Positions 35,531-44,471 of a stretch of DNA of 64,000 nucleotides are shown here, one piece after another. Every line of letters starts with the position of its first letter. Positions within the stretch are counted from its first letter, which is position 1. The notes beneath the pieces are model-generated. The model saw only the letters and a list, made by a program, of their open reading frames with translations, did no database searches and was not told the DNA's origin. The DNA is from CALKXV01 sp964632495 (GTDB lineage Bacteria; Pseudomonadota; Alphaproteobacteria; Rhodobacterales; Rhodobacteraceae): positions 1 through 64,000 of the forward strand of contig CAZWDS010000009.1 in the NCBI GenBank assembly GCA_964632495.1, given 5' to 3'. The position numbers were made by a program, and so were the translations under genes.

Positions 35531-36693
35531 CGCGGCGCATCTCGATTTTCGGTGCGACAGGGTCTATCGGGGCCAGTACGCTTGCGCTGATCCGGCTTAA
35601 CTCCTTGGATTATCAGGTCATTGCCCTGACCGGCGGTCGCAACGTTCAGGCTTTGGCTGCGGCGGCGAAGGAATTTCAAGCCGAAATCGCCGTCACCGCT
35701 TTTGCAGACTGCCACGCGGAACTGAAAGCCGCTCTTGCAGGCACTGGCATTGAAACGGCGGCCGGAGACGCGGCCATCGTAGAAGCGGCAAATCGCCCGG
35801 CAGATTGGATCATGTCGGCCATCGTGGGCGCGGCGGGTCTGCCACCGGGCCTGAAAGCGCTTGAGCAGGGCACAACACTGGCGCTGGCGAACAAGGAAAG
35901 CCTTGTCACCGCTGGCCCGCTTTTGCTGGACACCGCGCATCAGCACGGCGCAACCATCCTGCCCGTCGACAGCGAACATTCCGCCGTCTTTCAGGCGTTG
36001 AACGGCGAACAAATCGAAACGGTCGAACGGGTGATTATCACGGCCTCGGGGGGCGCGTTTCGGGATTGGCCGCTTGCGGACCTGGAAAAAGCGACACCGG
36101 CCCAAGCCTCAAGCCATCCCAACTGGGACATGGGGCAAAGGATCACCATCGATAGTGCGTCGATGTTTAATAAGGCTTTGGAACTGATTGAAACACGTGA
36201 ATATTTTGGCGTCACGCCTGAGCAAATCGAAACCGTCATTCATCCCGAAAGCCTGATCCACGCCATGGTGGGGTTCCGCGACAAAGGGCTGATTGCCCAC
36301 GTGGGTCCTCCTGATATGCGCCACGCCATCGGGTATGCGCTTGGATACCCGGATCGGCCTGCTTTGCCGCTTGAAACGCTTGATCTGACGAAGATCGGCC
36401 AGTTCACCTTTCGCGAACCCGATCCTGCCCGATACCCCGCGTTGCAGATCGCCCGGGATGTGATGGAAACGCGGGGATTGGCGGGCGCTGTGTTCAACGG
36501 GGCCAAGGAAGCTGCCCTTGATGGATTTCTGGATGGGCGCATCGGATTTACGGATATGGCGCGCATTGTCGGTCGAGTGATCGAAAAGATGTCAGGCGAA
36601 AGTCTCGGAAAGGCCGTGATTGACCTTGATTCTGTGCGCGAGGCGGACCAAATGGCGCGTAGGCATTCGTTTGAGTTCATGACAGCAAGTTAA
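35527..36693 (+). CDS. dxr: 1-deoxy-D-xylulose 5-phosphate reductoisomerase
   Basis: A 388-aa NADPH enzyme of the MEP isoprenoid pathway, supplying precursor to the adjacent uppS. NADPH site ISIFGATGSIGASTLALI, then ALANKESLVTAGPLL, the metal-binding DSEHSAVFQAL and the active-site loop SGGAFRDWPL, NWDMGQRITIDSASMFNKAL with the second metal Glu. GTG start inside the cdsA stop. Confidence 0.98.
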   Translation: MTRRISIFGATGSIGASTLALIRLNSLDYQVIALTGGRNVQALAAAAKEFQAEIAVTAFADCHAELKAALAGTGIETAAGDAAIVEAANRPADWIMSAIVGAAGLPPGLKALEQGTTLALANKESLVTAGPLLLDTAHQHGATILPVDSEHSAVFQALNGEQIETVERVIITASGGAFRDWPLADLEKATPAQASSHPNWDMGQRITIDSASMFNKALELIETREYFGVTPEQIETVIHPESLIHAMVGFRDKGLIAHVGPPDMRHAIGYALGYPDRPALPLETLDLTKIGQFTFREPDPARYPALQIARDVMETRGLAGAVFNGAKEAALDGFLDGRIGFTDMARIVGRVIEKMSGESLGKAVIDLDSVREADQMARRHSFEFMTAS

Positions 36694-36725
36694 CAACGGT
36701 ACGATAACAACAGGACAGAAGCTCC

Positions 36726-38078
36726 TTGGATATTGCAGGCTTAATCCCGACCTTTGGTAATCTGATCTTCACGATCGTGGCATTCATCGTCGCGCTGTCG
36801 GTGATTATCGCCATCCATGAATACGGCCACTACATCGTTGGCAAATGGACCGGCATCAAGGCCGAGGTGTTCTCGCTTGGCTTCGGCCCCGTGCTGGCGT
36901 CCCGCGTCGATAAACACGGCACAAAGTGGCAAGTTGCGGCGCTGCCTTTCGGCGGATACGTGAAATTCAAAGGCGATCAGGGGGCCGCCTCGAACCCGGA
37001 CGAAGAGTTCATGTCGGCGCTGACACCGGAAGAACGCCGATCCACCATGCACGGTGCGCCCTTATGGGCACGCTCGGCCACGGTCTTCGCAGGCCCGTTG
37101 TTCAACTTCATCCTGTCGTTCTGCATCTTTTTCTTCTTCATCATGTATTACGGGGTCGAGCGGGAGCCGCTGACCATCGAAAGCGTGCAAGACACGCCCT
37201 ATGGCATCTCTGAACTGGAACCGGGCGATGTCATCTTAGAAATCGGCGGCATGCCGGCGGATACGCGACAAGCTTTGTCCGATACATCCTATGCCCTGAC
37301 GCCCAAGATGACGTTGGATTACCGGATCGAACGGAACGGTCAGGAAATGACCGTCAGCGGCCCATGGCCCGCACCGCCCGCGGCCTCGGGCTTTTCGCTG
37401 GATTCGGCTGCCGAAGAAGCGGGACTGGAAGAGGGCGATGTTGTTGTTTCGGTGAATGGAACTGATATTTTCGATTTCGACGAGTTGAACGCCGCGACCC
37501 GCAATTCCAATGGCGAAACCCTTGCTTTGGGTGTTTGGCGTGGCGGAGAACAGTTGGTGTTCGACGTGACCCCCCGCAAGCAAGACACCCAGAACCGTGA
37601 AGGCGAGTTTGAAACGCGCTATCTGATCGGCATGTTGGGCGGGCCGTCCAGCATCTTTGATTTTGAAAGCGAAACGCCGGGCATTGTGGACGCCACATAC
37701 TACAGTGGCGTGCGGCTCTACTCGATCCTGGAAGGCAGCGTGAAGGGGCTTTACAGCGTCGTCACGGCCAAGATTTCGACCTGTGCCGTGTCGGGGCCGA
37801 TCACCATTGCCAAAACATCGGGGCAGGTGGCCGCAAAGGGATTGTCGGATTTCATCGTCTTTGTCGCCTTCATTTCGGCGGCCGTGGGCTTTATCAACTT
37901 GTTCCCTGTGCCGGTTCTGGATGGGGGCCACTTGGTGTTTCACGCATGGGAAGCCCTGACGGGCCGTCCACCCAGTGACAAGGCGCTGAATGCGATGATG
38001 TTCGTGGGACTGTTTCTGGTGGCCTGCCTGATGATCTTTTCTTTCGGAAACGACATCTGGTGCCGGTTTATCCTCTGA
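36726..38078 (+). CDS. rseP: RIP metalloprotease RseP (MmpA type)
   Basis: A 450-aa site-2 protease cleaving membrane-anchored anti-sigma factors and, in Caulobacter (MmpA), the polarity factor PodJ. Zinc motif IIAIHEYGHYIVGKWTG near residue 30, two PDZ-like domains (about 130-285), and the C-terminal LFPVPVLDGGHLVFHAWEAL with the third zinc ligand Asp. The start appears to be TTG 36726 behind AGGACAG. It continues the dxr operon after 32 bp and precedes bamA, the common order. Confidence 0.96.
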   Translation: MDIAGLIPTFGNLIFTIVAFIVALSVIIAIHEYGHYIVGKWTGIKAEVFSLGFGPVLASRVDKHGTKWQVAALPFGGYVKFKGDQGAASNPDEEFMSALTPEERRSTMHGAPLWARSATVFAGPLFNFILSFCIFFFFIMYYGVEREPLTIESVQDTPYGISELEPGDVILEIGGMPADTRQALSDTSYALTPKMTLDYRIERNGQEMTVSGPWPAPPAASGFSLDSAAEEAGLEEGDVVVSVNGTDIFDFDELNAATRNSNGETLALGVWRGGEQLVFDVTPRKQDTQNREGEFETRYLIGMLGGPSSIFDFESETPGIVDATYYSGVRLYSILEGSVKGLYSVVTAKISTCAVSGPITIAKTSGQVAAKGLSDFIVFVAFISAAVGFINLFPVPVLDGGHLVFHAWEALTGRPPSDKALNAMMFVGLFLVACLMIFSFGNDIWCRFIL

Positions 38079-38225
38079 CCGCAAGAGCTAGCGGAATTCC
38101 GCCGATCAATCTTGAAATGTCTTAAATTCCATTTGTGCGTCATGGAAGCGCCGCCCGTCCGCCAAAATCGTGTCACATTTGCTTTCTAGCAATGGGGTAC
38201 GACATCCTCAGACGGGAATAATCCG

Positions 38226-38351
38226 ATGCAAACGCTTCAAAAAGGGTACAAAGGGCTTGAGCTTCTGGTGGAAGTGAACCTCGATCGGTTCCTCATTCCG
38301 CTGGCACTGACTGCAGCACTTTTCCTTGGGGCCTACATCGGAAGCCTCTGA
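38226..38351 (+). CDS. 41-aa single-span membrane peptide
   Basis: A short frame with N-terminal MQTLQKGYKGLELLVEVN and one hydrophobic helix, FLIPLALTAALFLGAYIG, near the C-terminus. ACGGGAA precedes the ATG and a hairpin terminator follows. Codon use matches the neighbours. It sits alone between rseP and bamA. The function is unknown. Size and architecture recall the 39-aa peptide at 54019, although the sequences are not alike. Confidence 0.65.
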   Translation: MQTLQKGYKGLELLVEVNLDRFLIPLALTAALFLGAYIGSL

Positions 38352-38368
38352 GCCTCTTCTACACGCTT

Positions 38369-38384
38369 ACACACACACACACAC
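38369..38384. repeat. (AC)8 dinucleotide tract
   Basis: Eight perfect AC units between the 41-aa peptide stop and its terminator. Such tracts can vary in length by slippage; here it is outside any coding frame. Confidence 0.8.
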
Positions 38385-38393
38385 TCAACCAGG

Positions 38394-38415
38394 CGCCGCC
38401 CCATTTCGGGCGGCG
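38394..38415 (+). terminator. hairpin terminator before bamA
   Basis: CGCCGCCC-CATTTC-GGGCGGCG stem, followed within 8 bases by TTTT. It separates the 41-aa peptide gene from bamA, so bamA needs its own promoter. Confidence 0.7.
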
Positions 38416-38486
38416 TCAGGCGTTTTGACAGCGTATAAGAATCCCTCTACCTAGAAGAGAATTAGAAAATCTCGTGGGGCGGGCGC

Positions 38487-40775
38487 ATGAACGGGGCAGT
38501 ATTCAATTCATTTAGGGCTTTGGCCGTTTTGGCGCTTTTGATCGCGTCACTGCAATTTGCGTCGGCTCAGACGCGGTTGAATGCGATCGCCGTGGAAGGC
38601 AATGCGCGGGTTCCAGATAGCTCTATCGTTAGTTTTTCCGGCCTGACACCCGGCGAAGTGGCGAGCGATGGCCAGTTGAACGACGCAGTGCAAGGGATCA
38701 TGGGATCTGGGCTGTTTGAAACGGCCGAGATCATACCAACAGGCGCAGGCATCCGCATCATTGTTGTCGAGCGCCCGACGATCAGCCGGATCAGCATTGA
38801 AGGCAATGAGCGCGTCAGTGACGAGCCGTTGTTGTCTGTGATCACCTCGACGCCGCGTCGCGTTTATTCCCCGACCGTGGCGGCCGCCGATGCCTCTTTG
38901 ATTGCGGACGCCTATGCCGCTTCGGCGCGACAAGCCGCCAATGTGACACCGCGCATCATCCGGCGTTCTGACAATCGGGTCGATCTGGTCTTTGAAGTGT
39001 CTGAAGGTCAGGTGATCGAAAACGAGCGGATCAGCTTTGTCGGCAACCGGTCCTACTCGGACCGCCGACTGCGCCGTGTGGTTGAGACCAAACAGGCTGG
39101 TTTGCTGCGTGCGATTATCGGCGGCGACACGCTGGTTCCGGAACGCATCACATTTGATCGGCAGCTTCTGGTCGATTTCTACCGCTCGCGTGGGTACGTC
39201 GATTTTCAGGTGCTGGACGTGGCAACAGATCTGTCGCGCGAACGGGACGCCACGTTCGTGACGTTCAATGTCCGCGAAGGCCAGCGCTATACGGTTGGCA
39301 ACGTGACGGTCACCAGCGAGTTTTCGAACGTAAATCTGAACGAATACCAAAATGCCCTCCGGATCCGTTCGGGTCAGACGTGGTCGCCGACGCTGATCGA
39401 AGAACAGATTACCCGTTTGGAGCGCCTTGCCCTGAGACAGGGGTTGGACTTCTTGCGGGTCGATCCCCGGATCACCCGTAACAACCGTGATTTGACGCTG
39501 AACGTCGAGTTCGCAATGGTGCGTGGTCCACGGGTGTTCGTCGAACGGATCGACATTGAAGGCAACCAGACGACCCTTGATCGTGTCATCCGTCGCCAGT
39601 TCAATACGGTGGAAGGCGATCCCTTTAACCCCCGCGAAATTCGCAACGCAGCGGAACGCATCCGCGCCCTTGGGTTTTTCTCAAGTGCCGACGTGCAAAC
39701 ACGCGAAGGCACCACCAACAACCAAGTGATCGTTGATGTAGACGTCGAAGAACAACCCACAGGCAGCCTGACCTTTGGCGGCAGCTTTAGCGACGAAAAC
39801 GGATTTTCGCTGCTGTTGAACTTTTCCGAACGCAATTTCCTTGGCCGTGGGCAAGCTTTGTCTGTGAATGTGGAATCAGGCTCGGACAATTCGCGCACGA
39901 CATTGTCCTTTACGGAACCTGCGTTTTTGGGCCGCGACTTGGAATTTGGTCTGGATCTTGGTTATGTCACCACGGCGTTTGAAAACGCCAGTTACGACAC
40001 CAAGGTCGCCAGCATCCGTCCCGAGCTGGCTTTCCCTGTGGGGGAAAATTCGCGTCTGTCTTTGTACTATTCGTTGTCTCAAAACGAGATCGAGAATGTC
40101 GACGCTGACAGTTCACCGATTATCCAGGCCGAAGAAGGGGCCGAGATCCGCAGTGCCGTCGGGTATCGGTATACTTTGGACCTGCTCAGGGGCGGGCTGA
40201 ACCCGACCCAAGGCGTGCGTCTGACGTTCGGGCAGGAATTGGCGGGTCTTGGCGGTGACAGTGAATACCTGAAGACCACAGCCTTCGCTGTCGCACAGCG
40301 TGAAGTCTGGAATGACGAAGTCACCATACGGGCGATTTTTGAAGCAGGTGCTTTGACCTCGCTTGGGGATGGGGTCAGCCGTGTGACGGACCGGTTCTTC
40401 GTCGGGTCGCGGCAATTGCGCGGGTTCGATTCACGTGGCATTGGTCCGCGCGACACTGGTGCGGGTAACTCGGATGTGCTGGGTGGGAACACCTATATGT
40501 CGTTGCGGTTTGAAGCCGATTTTCCTCTGCCATTGCCTGCGGAATACGGCATCTCGGGCGGTGTGTTCTATGATATGGCCTCGCTTTGGGATCTGGACAA
40601 TACGGCAGGCGCCGCAGCGGTGGACGACTCGTTCGAGCTTCGATCGTCTATTGGTGTGTCGCTTTTCTGGGATACGCCCATTGGTCCATTGCGGATGAAC
40701 TTCTCGAAGCCGTTGGAGCAAAATGACCTGGATGAAACCAATACATTCGACTTTACGGTCTCGACCCGGTTCTAG
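38487..40775 (+). CDS. bamA: outer-membrane protein assembly factor BamA
   Basis: A 762-aa Omp85-family protein, the core of the BAM complex. A signal peptide (cleaved near SAQT, about residue 28) is followed by five POTRA domains (about 30-345) with repeated patterns such as IAVEGNARVPDSSI and IDIEGNQTTLDRVI, and a 16-strand barrel with the lid-lock motif RQLRGFDSRGIGPRD and a terminal Phe (FDFTVSTRF). Upstream rseP and downstream skp form the conserved block. Its last 50 bp overlap the skp start. Confidence 0.98.
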   Translation: MNGAVFNSFRALAVLALLIASLQFASAQTRLNAIAVEGNARVPDSSIVSFSGLTPGEVASDGQLNDAVQGIMGSGLFETAEIIPTGAGIRIIVVERPTISRISIEGNERVSDEPLLSVITSTPRRVYSPTVAAADASLIADAYAASARQAANVTPRIIRRSDNRVDLVFEVSEGQVIENERISFVGNRSYSDRRLRRVVETKQAGLLRAIIGGDTLVPERITFDRQLLVDFYRSRGYVDFQVLDVATDLSRERDATFVTFNVREGQRYTVGNVTVTSEFSNVNLNEYQNALRIRSGQTWSPTLIEEQITRLERLALRQGLDFLRVDPRITRNNRDLTLNVEFAMVRGPRVFVERIDIEGNQTTLDRVIRRQFNTVEGDPFNPREIRNAAERIRALGFFSSADVQTREGTTNNQVIVDVDVEEQPTGSLTFGGSFSDENGFSLLLNFSERNFLGRGQALSVNVESGSDNSRTTLSFTEPAFLGRDLEFGLDLGYVTTAFENASYDTKVASIRPELAFPVGENSRLSLYYSLSQNEIENVDADSSPIIQAEEGAEIRSAVGYRYTLDLLRGGLNPTQGVRLTFGQELAGLGGDSEYLKTTAFAVAQREVWNDEVTIRAIFEAGALTSLGDGVSRVTDRFFVGSRQLRGFDSRGIGPRDTGAGNSDVLGGNTYMSLRFEADFPLPLPAEYGISGGVFYDMASLWDLDNTAGAAAVDDSFELRSSIGVSLFWDTPIGPLRMNFSKPLEQNDLDETNTFDFTVSTRF

Positions 40776-41286
40776 GGCGCTTTGGGGCCTTCTTCTGGTG
40801 GGTGCACTGGCCTTCGCCAGTCCCGTGATCGCGCAAAATACCGGCCCCATTCTTACAATCGATCAGGATCGGTTGTTTTCAGAAACCCGATTGGGGACCG
40901 AAACGCTTGGCGAACTGGAAACCCAGGCGCAGGAGCTGGCGGCGGAAAACCAAGAGATTGAAAACGCCCTGATTGCCGAAGAACTTGAACTGACTGAAAA
41001 ACGCAGCGAACTGGAACCGGAAACCTTCCGTGCGTTGGCCAATGCCTTCGACGAACGCGTTCAGATGCTTCGGGCGGAACAAGACGAAAAGGGGCGTCAA
41101 CTGAACCGTCTGCGCGAAGACGCCCAAGGGCAATTTTTGCGCGATAGCGCCGGTATCATCTCGGAAATCGTCCGTGCCCGAGGGGCGTTGTTGGTCATTG
41201 ATCGCCGCGACGTCTTTTTGTCGGCCGACAGCATCGACATCACGGAAGAAGCAATCCGACGGATCAACGAAGCCGAAAGCGAATAG
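40723..41286 (+). CDS. skp: Skp/OmpH-type periplasmic chaperone
   Basis: A 187-aa protein with a signal peptide after a basic stretch (cleaved near VIAQN, about residue 38) and a long charged coiled-coil middle (about 65-140, Glu/Arg/Gln-rich), as in Skp, the trimeric holdase delivering unfolded outer-membrane proteins to BamA. ATG 40723 has GGAG just upstream inside bamA; ATG 40732 is the alternative. In many proteobacteria lpxD-fabZ-lpxA follows, but here the next genes face the other way. Confidence 0.9.
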   Translation: MTWMKPIHSTLRSRPGSRALWGLLLVGALAFASPVIAQNTGPILTIDQDRLFSETRLGTETLGELETQAQELAAENQEIENALIAEELELTEKRSELEPETFRALANAFDERVQMLRAEQDEKGRQLNRLREDAQGQFLRDSAGIISEIVRARGALLVIDRRDVFLSADSIDITEEAIRRINEAESE

Positions 41287-41294
41287 AGGCCGAT

Positions 41295-41831
41295 CTAGCT
41301 GGCTGTGTCGCCATTTACAAAATCGGCCACGCCTGCAGCAAGCGCGTTCCAATCTGTAAACTCACGATCGCGCACCGAAGGATCAAAGGTCTGTCCGTCT
41401 AAAACGACGTGCCGCAAGACTTGCGACGCGTAAAAGTCATAGCTGGCCGACCGAATGGCGCCCGCAACCAAAAGTTCATGAGACGGCGCAAACCCGGTGC
41501 GTAACTTCATCTCGTCCAGATAATCCTGCGCTTCGTCCTGACCATCGGCAAAAGCTGCCTTCAAACTGACCGACAACAATAGCGTCGGCTGTTCGGACAG
41601 GGCCGCGCTGCTTCCAGAGATAAAGATCTCGAACGCTTTCGGGTGGCGTCTTTCGTGAACCGAGGCTGCAAGGATAACCTTATCGATTTTATCAAACGTG
41701 ATATGCTCGGACAGATCGGCCGTATCAAACAGAACGACGTCTTTGCCTGCATCGCGCAGTCGGGTTTCCACAAATTCCGCGATCTTTCGCGTTTGTCCTT
41801 CTACGGTTCCATAGACGATCAGAATGGTCAT
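41295..41831 (-). CDS. flavodoxin-like / HemG-type protein
   Basis: A 178-aa FMN-binding flavodoxin fold: ILIVYGTVEGQTRKIAEFV carries the phosphate-binding loop at the N-terminus, followed by KVILAASVHERRHPKAFEIF. The arrangement resembles HemG (protoporphyrinogen oxidase) and flavodoxin domain proteins linked to universal stress. GGAGG is well placed before ATG 41831. Convergent with skp. Whether it oxidises protoporphyrinogen is not shown. Confidence 0.82.
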   Translation of the reverse strand: MTILIVYGTVEGQTRKIAEFVETRLRDAGKDVVLFDTADLSEHITFDKIDKVILAASVHERRHPKAFEIFISGSSAALSEQPTLLLSVSLKAAFADGQDEAQDYLDEMKLRTGFAPSHELLVAGAIRSASYDFYASQVLRHVVLDGQTFDPSVRDREFTDWNALAAGVADFVNGDTAS

Positions 41832-41918
41832 AGCAGCGCCTCCTGCCATCATTCTTATCAAGTCAAACGCTTGGAAAACTTGTCCTAGATCAACAAAACA
41901 GCTGGCGGCGTTGATCTG

Positions 41919-42827
41919 TCAACGGCTGAGAAAGAACCTGACAATCTGATCTGTTGCGACAATGTCTTTGCTGACACGTCCCACAACGCGCTCGGGCAGA
42001 ACGCTTTTTTCAGACGGCCAGGTATGTCCGCCGCCAACCACCTTGTAATTGGCCACGGGGGCTTTTGAGCATCTCCAGGTTCGGTACTCGACACGTGTGC
42101 CATCGTTTACCTTGTCGATGCGTTTTTGTCCCGCGAGCGAACCACATCCGTTCCGACGGCTGAAAATAGCGATGGTTTTCTTGGCAGATTCCACAAGGTC
42201 GCGGGGCTTGCCCAAGGCTGTGACGCGACCGCCTTCATAGGGGACCAGAGGATCTTCGGTGCCATTGATCATCAGCAAACCGGTTGGACGTGATCTGTTG
42301 CAAGCTTGGGTCAAATGCACCGGAAGGTTCATGGCAACGGGTGCAATCGCGCGAACCTTTCTGGACTTGCACGCCAGCATGAACGAGGCATGCCCGCCGC
42401 GAGAAATGCCGGTGGCAAAGACGCGCGACGTATCAATCGGGTGTTTCGCGGCCATGTGGTCAATCACATGTTCCAAGAACCCCAGATCATTGCGTCGCCG
42501 CGACAAGCCTTCAGAAATCGCGCCTCCGCCCGTATCCCACATTTTGCCAATGGCATTCGGGTAGACGACATAGAACCCCATCTCGTCGGCCCATTGATCA
42601 AACCGGCGAAACGTGCCCCGCGAGATCTGTCTGGCCGTCCCGCCACCGCCATGCAGCACAATGATCAAGGGACGTTTGCCTGAAAGCTGTCTTGCCTTAT
42701 CCGGGGCATAGGACAGATACATTCTGCGCTCGCCATCAAATTGCAAACGCACGGGCTTTAGTCGGTTTTCCTGAGCAGCCGCCCAGCTTGGAAAAAGCAG
42801 CGCCAAAAAGAGAAGGACTCGGATCAT
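41919..42827 (-). CDS. secreted PHB-depolymerase/LpqC-type alpha/beta hydrolase
   Basis: A 302-aa exported esterase. Signal peptide cleaved near WAAAQ (about residue 18). Oxyanion segment PLIIVLHGGGGTARQ, nucleophile motif ATGISRGGHASFM (Gly-x-Ser-x-Gly), acid LMINGTEDPLVPYEGG and base VGGGHTWPSE. It belongs to the poly(3-hydroxybutyrate) depolymerase/feruloyl esterase-like family; the substrate is uncertain. AGGAG lies 13 bases upstream of the start, a rather wide spacing. Codirectional with the flavodoxin gene. Confidence 0.88.
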   Translation of the reverse strand: MIRVLLFLALLFPSWAAAQENRLKPVRLQFDGERRMYLSYAPDKARQLSGKRPLIIVLHGGGGTARQISRGTFRRFDQWADEMGFYVVYPNAIGKMWDTGGGAISEGLSRRRNDLGFLEHVIDHMAAKHPIDTSRVFATGISRGGHASFMLACKSRKVRAIAPVAMNLPVHLTQACNRSRPTGLLMINGTEDPLVPYEGGRVTALGKPRDLVESAKKTIAIFSRRNGCGSLAGQKRIDKVNDGTRVEYRTWRCSKAPVANYKVVGGGHTWPSEKSVLPERVVGRVSKDIVATDQIVRFFLSR

Positions 42828-43001
42828 AAGGACGCAACGCTCCTGAAAGTGGGGGCCTGATCTACAGTGATCGGGTGTCACTGATGTTACCTCGGGGCAG
42901 GTGGAAAGGCGAGCATCCTCTCAGACACCCTTTGTTTTAGGCGGTGTTTTTCCCGGCGTGCTGCCATTGCCTAACCGTTTTTTGCGCAGTAGCTTGAGGG
43001 C

Positions 43002-43178
43002 ATGAAATATGTTCCAAAGAAAAATACCGATGACGCGCTTATTCAGGAGTTTCTGAAAAAAGGCGGGGAAGTCAGCGTTGGAAAGACCAAGCCGTTGCCC
43101 GCCGAACTGGGGCTTAGCAATAACGTCTGGAACAACAAGCTGACCAAAGAAGAAAAAGCGGCGCGCGACAAGAAGTAG
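43002..43178 (+). CDS. 58-aa basic protein, unknown
   Basis: A small Lys-rich soluble protein (MKYVPKKNTDDALIQEFLKK at the N-terminus, ending KAARDKK), net positive. GAGGG is well placed before the ATG. Small proteins with the pattern FLKKGG...VxxGKTKPLP appear conserved among alphaproteobacteria, from memory. It may bind nucleic acid or ribosomes, but this is speculation. It lies alone between divergent and convergent neighbours. Confidence 0.7.
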   Translation: MKYVPKKNTDDALIQEFLKKGGEVSVGKTKPLPAELGLSNNVWNNKLTKEEKAARDKK

Positions 43179-43264
43179 GGCGCGCTCTGGGCCTGAGAGA
43201 GACCGGCGCATTTGCGGGCCATCTTTTGGGGGCTTTCAGATTTTTCAATAGTCGCGGCGTGATG

Positions 43265-44428
43265 TTAAGCGCTCAGAACTTTCAAAACAGACCGTGCCGC
43301 GCGCAGACCGGGGGCGTCTGCGCCGCGGCCCAAAGCCTTCATCGCATCCGACATGGCCGTGATCTGTGCCGCACGCGCGGTTTTGTCCCCAAGCAGCTTG
43401 GACAATGCTTCGGCAATTGGGGCGGGTTGGCATTGGGGGCCAAGGAATTCCGGGATCGTCTGGGTGCCGGTCACAAGGTTCACCAGCGTCACCGTGTCGA
43501 CCTTCAGCATCCGCGACATGATCGCCCAGGTTAGCCACTTCATATCATAAGCAATCACCATAGGCGTCTCACTGGCCGCCAGTTCCAGCGAGACAGTGCC
43601 TGATGCGGCAAGGGCCAGATCGGCCGCTTTGAACGCGGCGCGTTTTCTCGCAGTGGCCTGCGGGTTAGAGCGGGGATCGAGGACGAGCGGCCTGCCTGGC
43701 CAGTTCGCGGTCGCGTCGATCACGGCAGAGGCAACGGGGGCGGCGGCAGGCACCACGACGCGCGCGTTTGGATGCTGGGCCAGCGTGGCGCGCAGGGTTT
43801 CGCCAAAGATCGGGGCAAGGCGTGCGACTTCGTTCCGGCGTGATCCCGGCAGGACCAAAAGGATCGGCGCGTCGTCCAGGCCCTCTGAGTGTCGGAACGC
43901 CTGGGCTTCTGCGTCGCTTGCCACAGGTTCACTGACCACGGGATGACCGACAAAGTCACAACTCATGCCCGCCTTTTCCATATAGGGCGGCTCGAACGGT
44001 AACAGCGCCATGACATGGTCGATGTGGCGGGCCATCTTTTCTGCGCGGCCCGCCCGCCACGCCCAGACCGAGGGCGCGACGTAGTGAATGGTCTTGATGT
44101 TCGGGTTTTTCTCGCGGACGGCTTTGGCAAGGCGCAGCGAAAAATCCGGCGCGTCGATGGTGATCAGTGCGTCAGGTGCAAAGGCGAGGCAGTCATCGAC
44201 CGTTTGGTTGAGGCGGCGCTTCAACTCGGGGTATTTTGGCAGAACTTCGGCCAGCCCCATGACCGACAGATCGTCCATAGGAAACAAGCTGTCCATGCCC
44301 GCCGCCTGCATGTCGGGACCGGCGACGCCCTTGAGCTGCACCTCTGGCTGAAGCATCTTTAAGGCGGTCAGAAGTGCGCCGCCCAGTTTGTCGCCCGAAG
44401 GCTCTCCTGCCAGAAGGTAGAGCTTCAT
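43265..44428 (-). CDS. lpxB: lipid-A-disaccharide synthase
   Basis: A 387-aa GT-B glycosyltransferase condensing UDP-2,3-diacylglucosamine with lipid X. Motifs: LYLLAGEPSGDKLGGAL at the N-terminus, HYVAPSVWAWRAGRAEKM, LPFEPPYMEKAGMSCDFVGH, LLVLPGSRRNEVARLAPIF and ALAASGTVSLELAASETPMV. The ATG at 44428 gives the family start; the frame runs far upstream through the lpxI gene. Last gene of the fabZ-lpxA-lpxI-lpxB operon. Confidence 0.97.
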   Translation of the reverse strand: MKLYLLAGEPSGDKLGGALLTALKMLQPEVQLKGVAGPDMQAAGMDSLFPMDDLSVMGLAEVLPKYPELKRRLNQTVDDCLAFAPDALITIDAPDFSLRLAKAVREKNPNIKTIHYVAPSVWAWRAGRAEKMARHIDHVMALLPFEPPYMEKAGMSCDFVGHPVVSEPVASDAEAQAFRHSEGLDDAPILLVLPGSRRNEVARLAPIFGETLRATLAQHPNARVVVPAAAPVASAVIDATANWPGRPLVLDPRSNPQATARKRAAFKAADLALAASGTVSLELAASETPMVIAYDMKWLTWAIMSRMLKVDTVTLVNLVTGTQTIPEFLGPQCQPAPIAEALSKLLGDKTARAAQITAMSDAMKALGRGADAPGLRAARSVLKVLSA

Positions 44429-44438
44429 GAGAACGCTC

Positions 44439-44466
44439 GGATTTGCGTATTTTGAAAGAGATGAAA
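44439..44466. repeat. GCGTATTT...AGAGATGAA element between lpxI and lpxB
   Basis: CGGATTTGCGTATTTTGAAA followed by GAGATGAAAA, matching the copy at 20786. It fills most of the 43-bp space between the lpxI stop and the lpxB start. Confidence 0.65.
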
Positions 44467-44471
44467 ACCCA

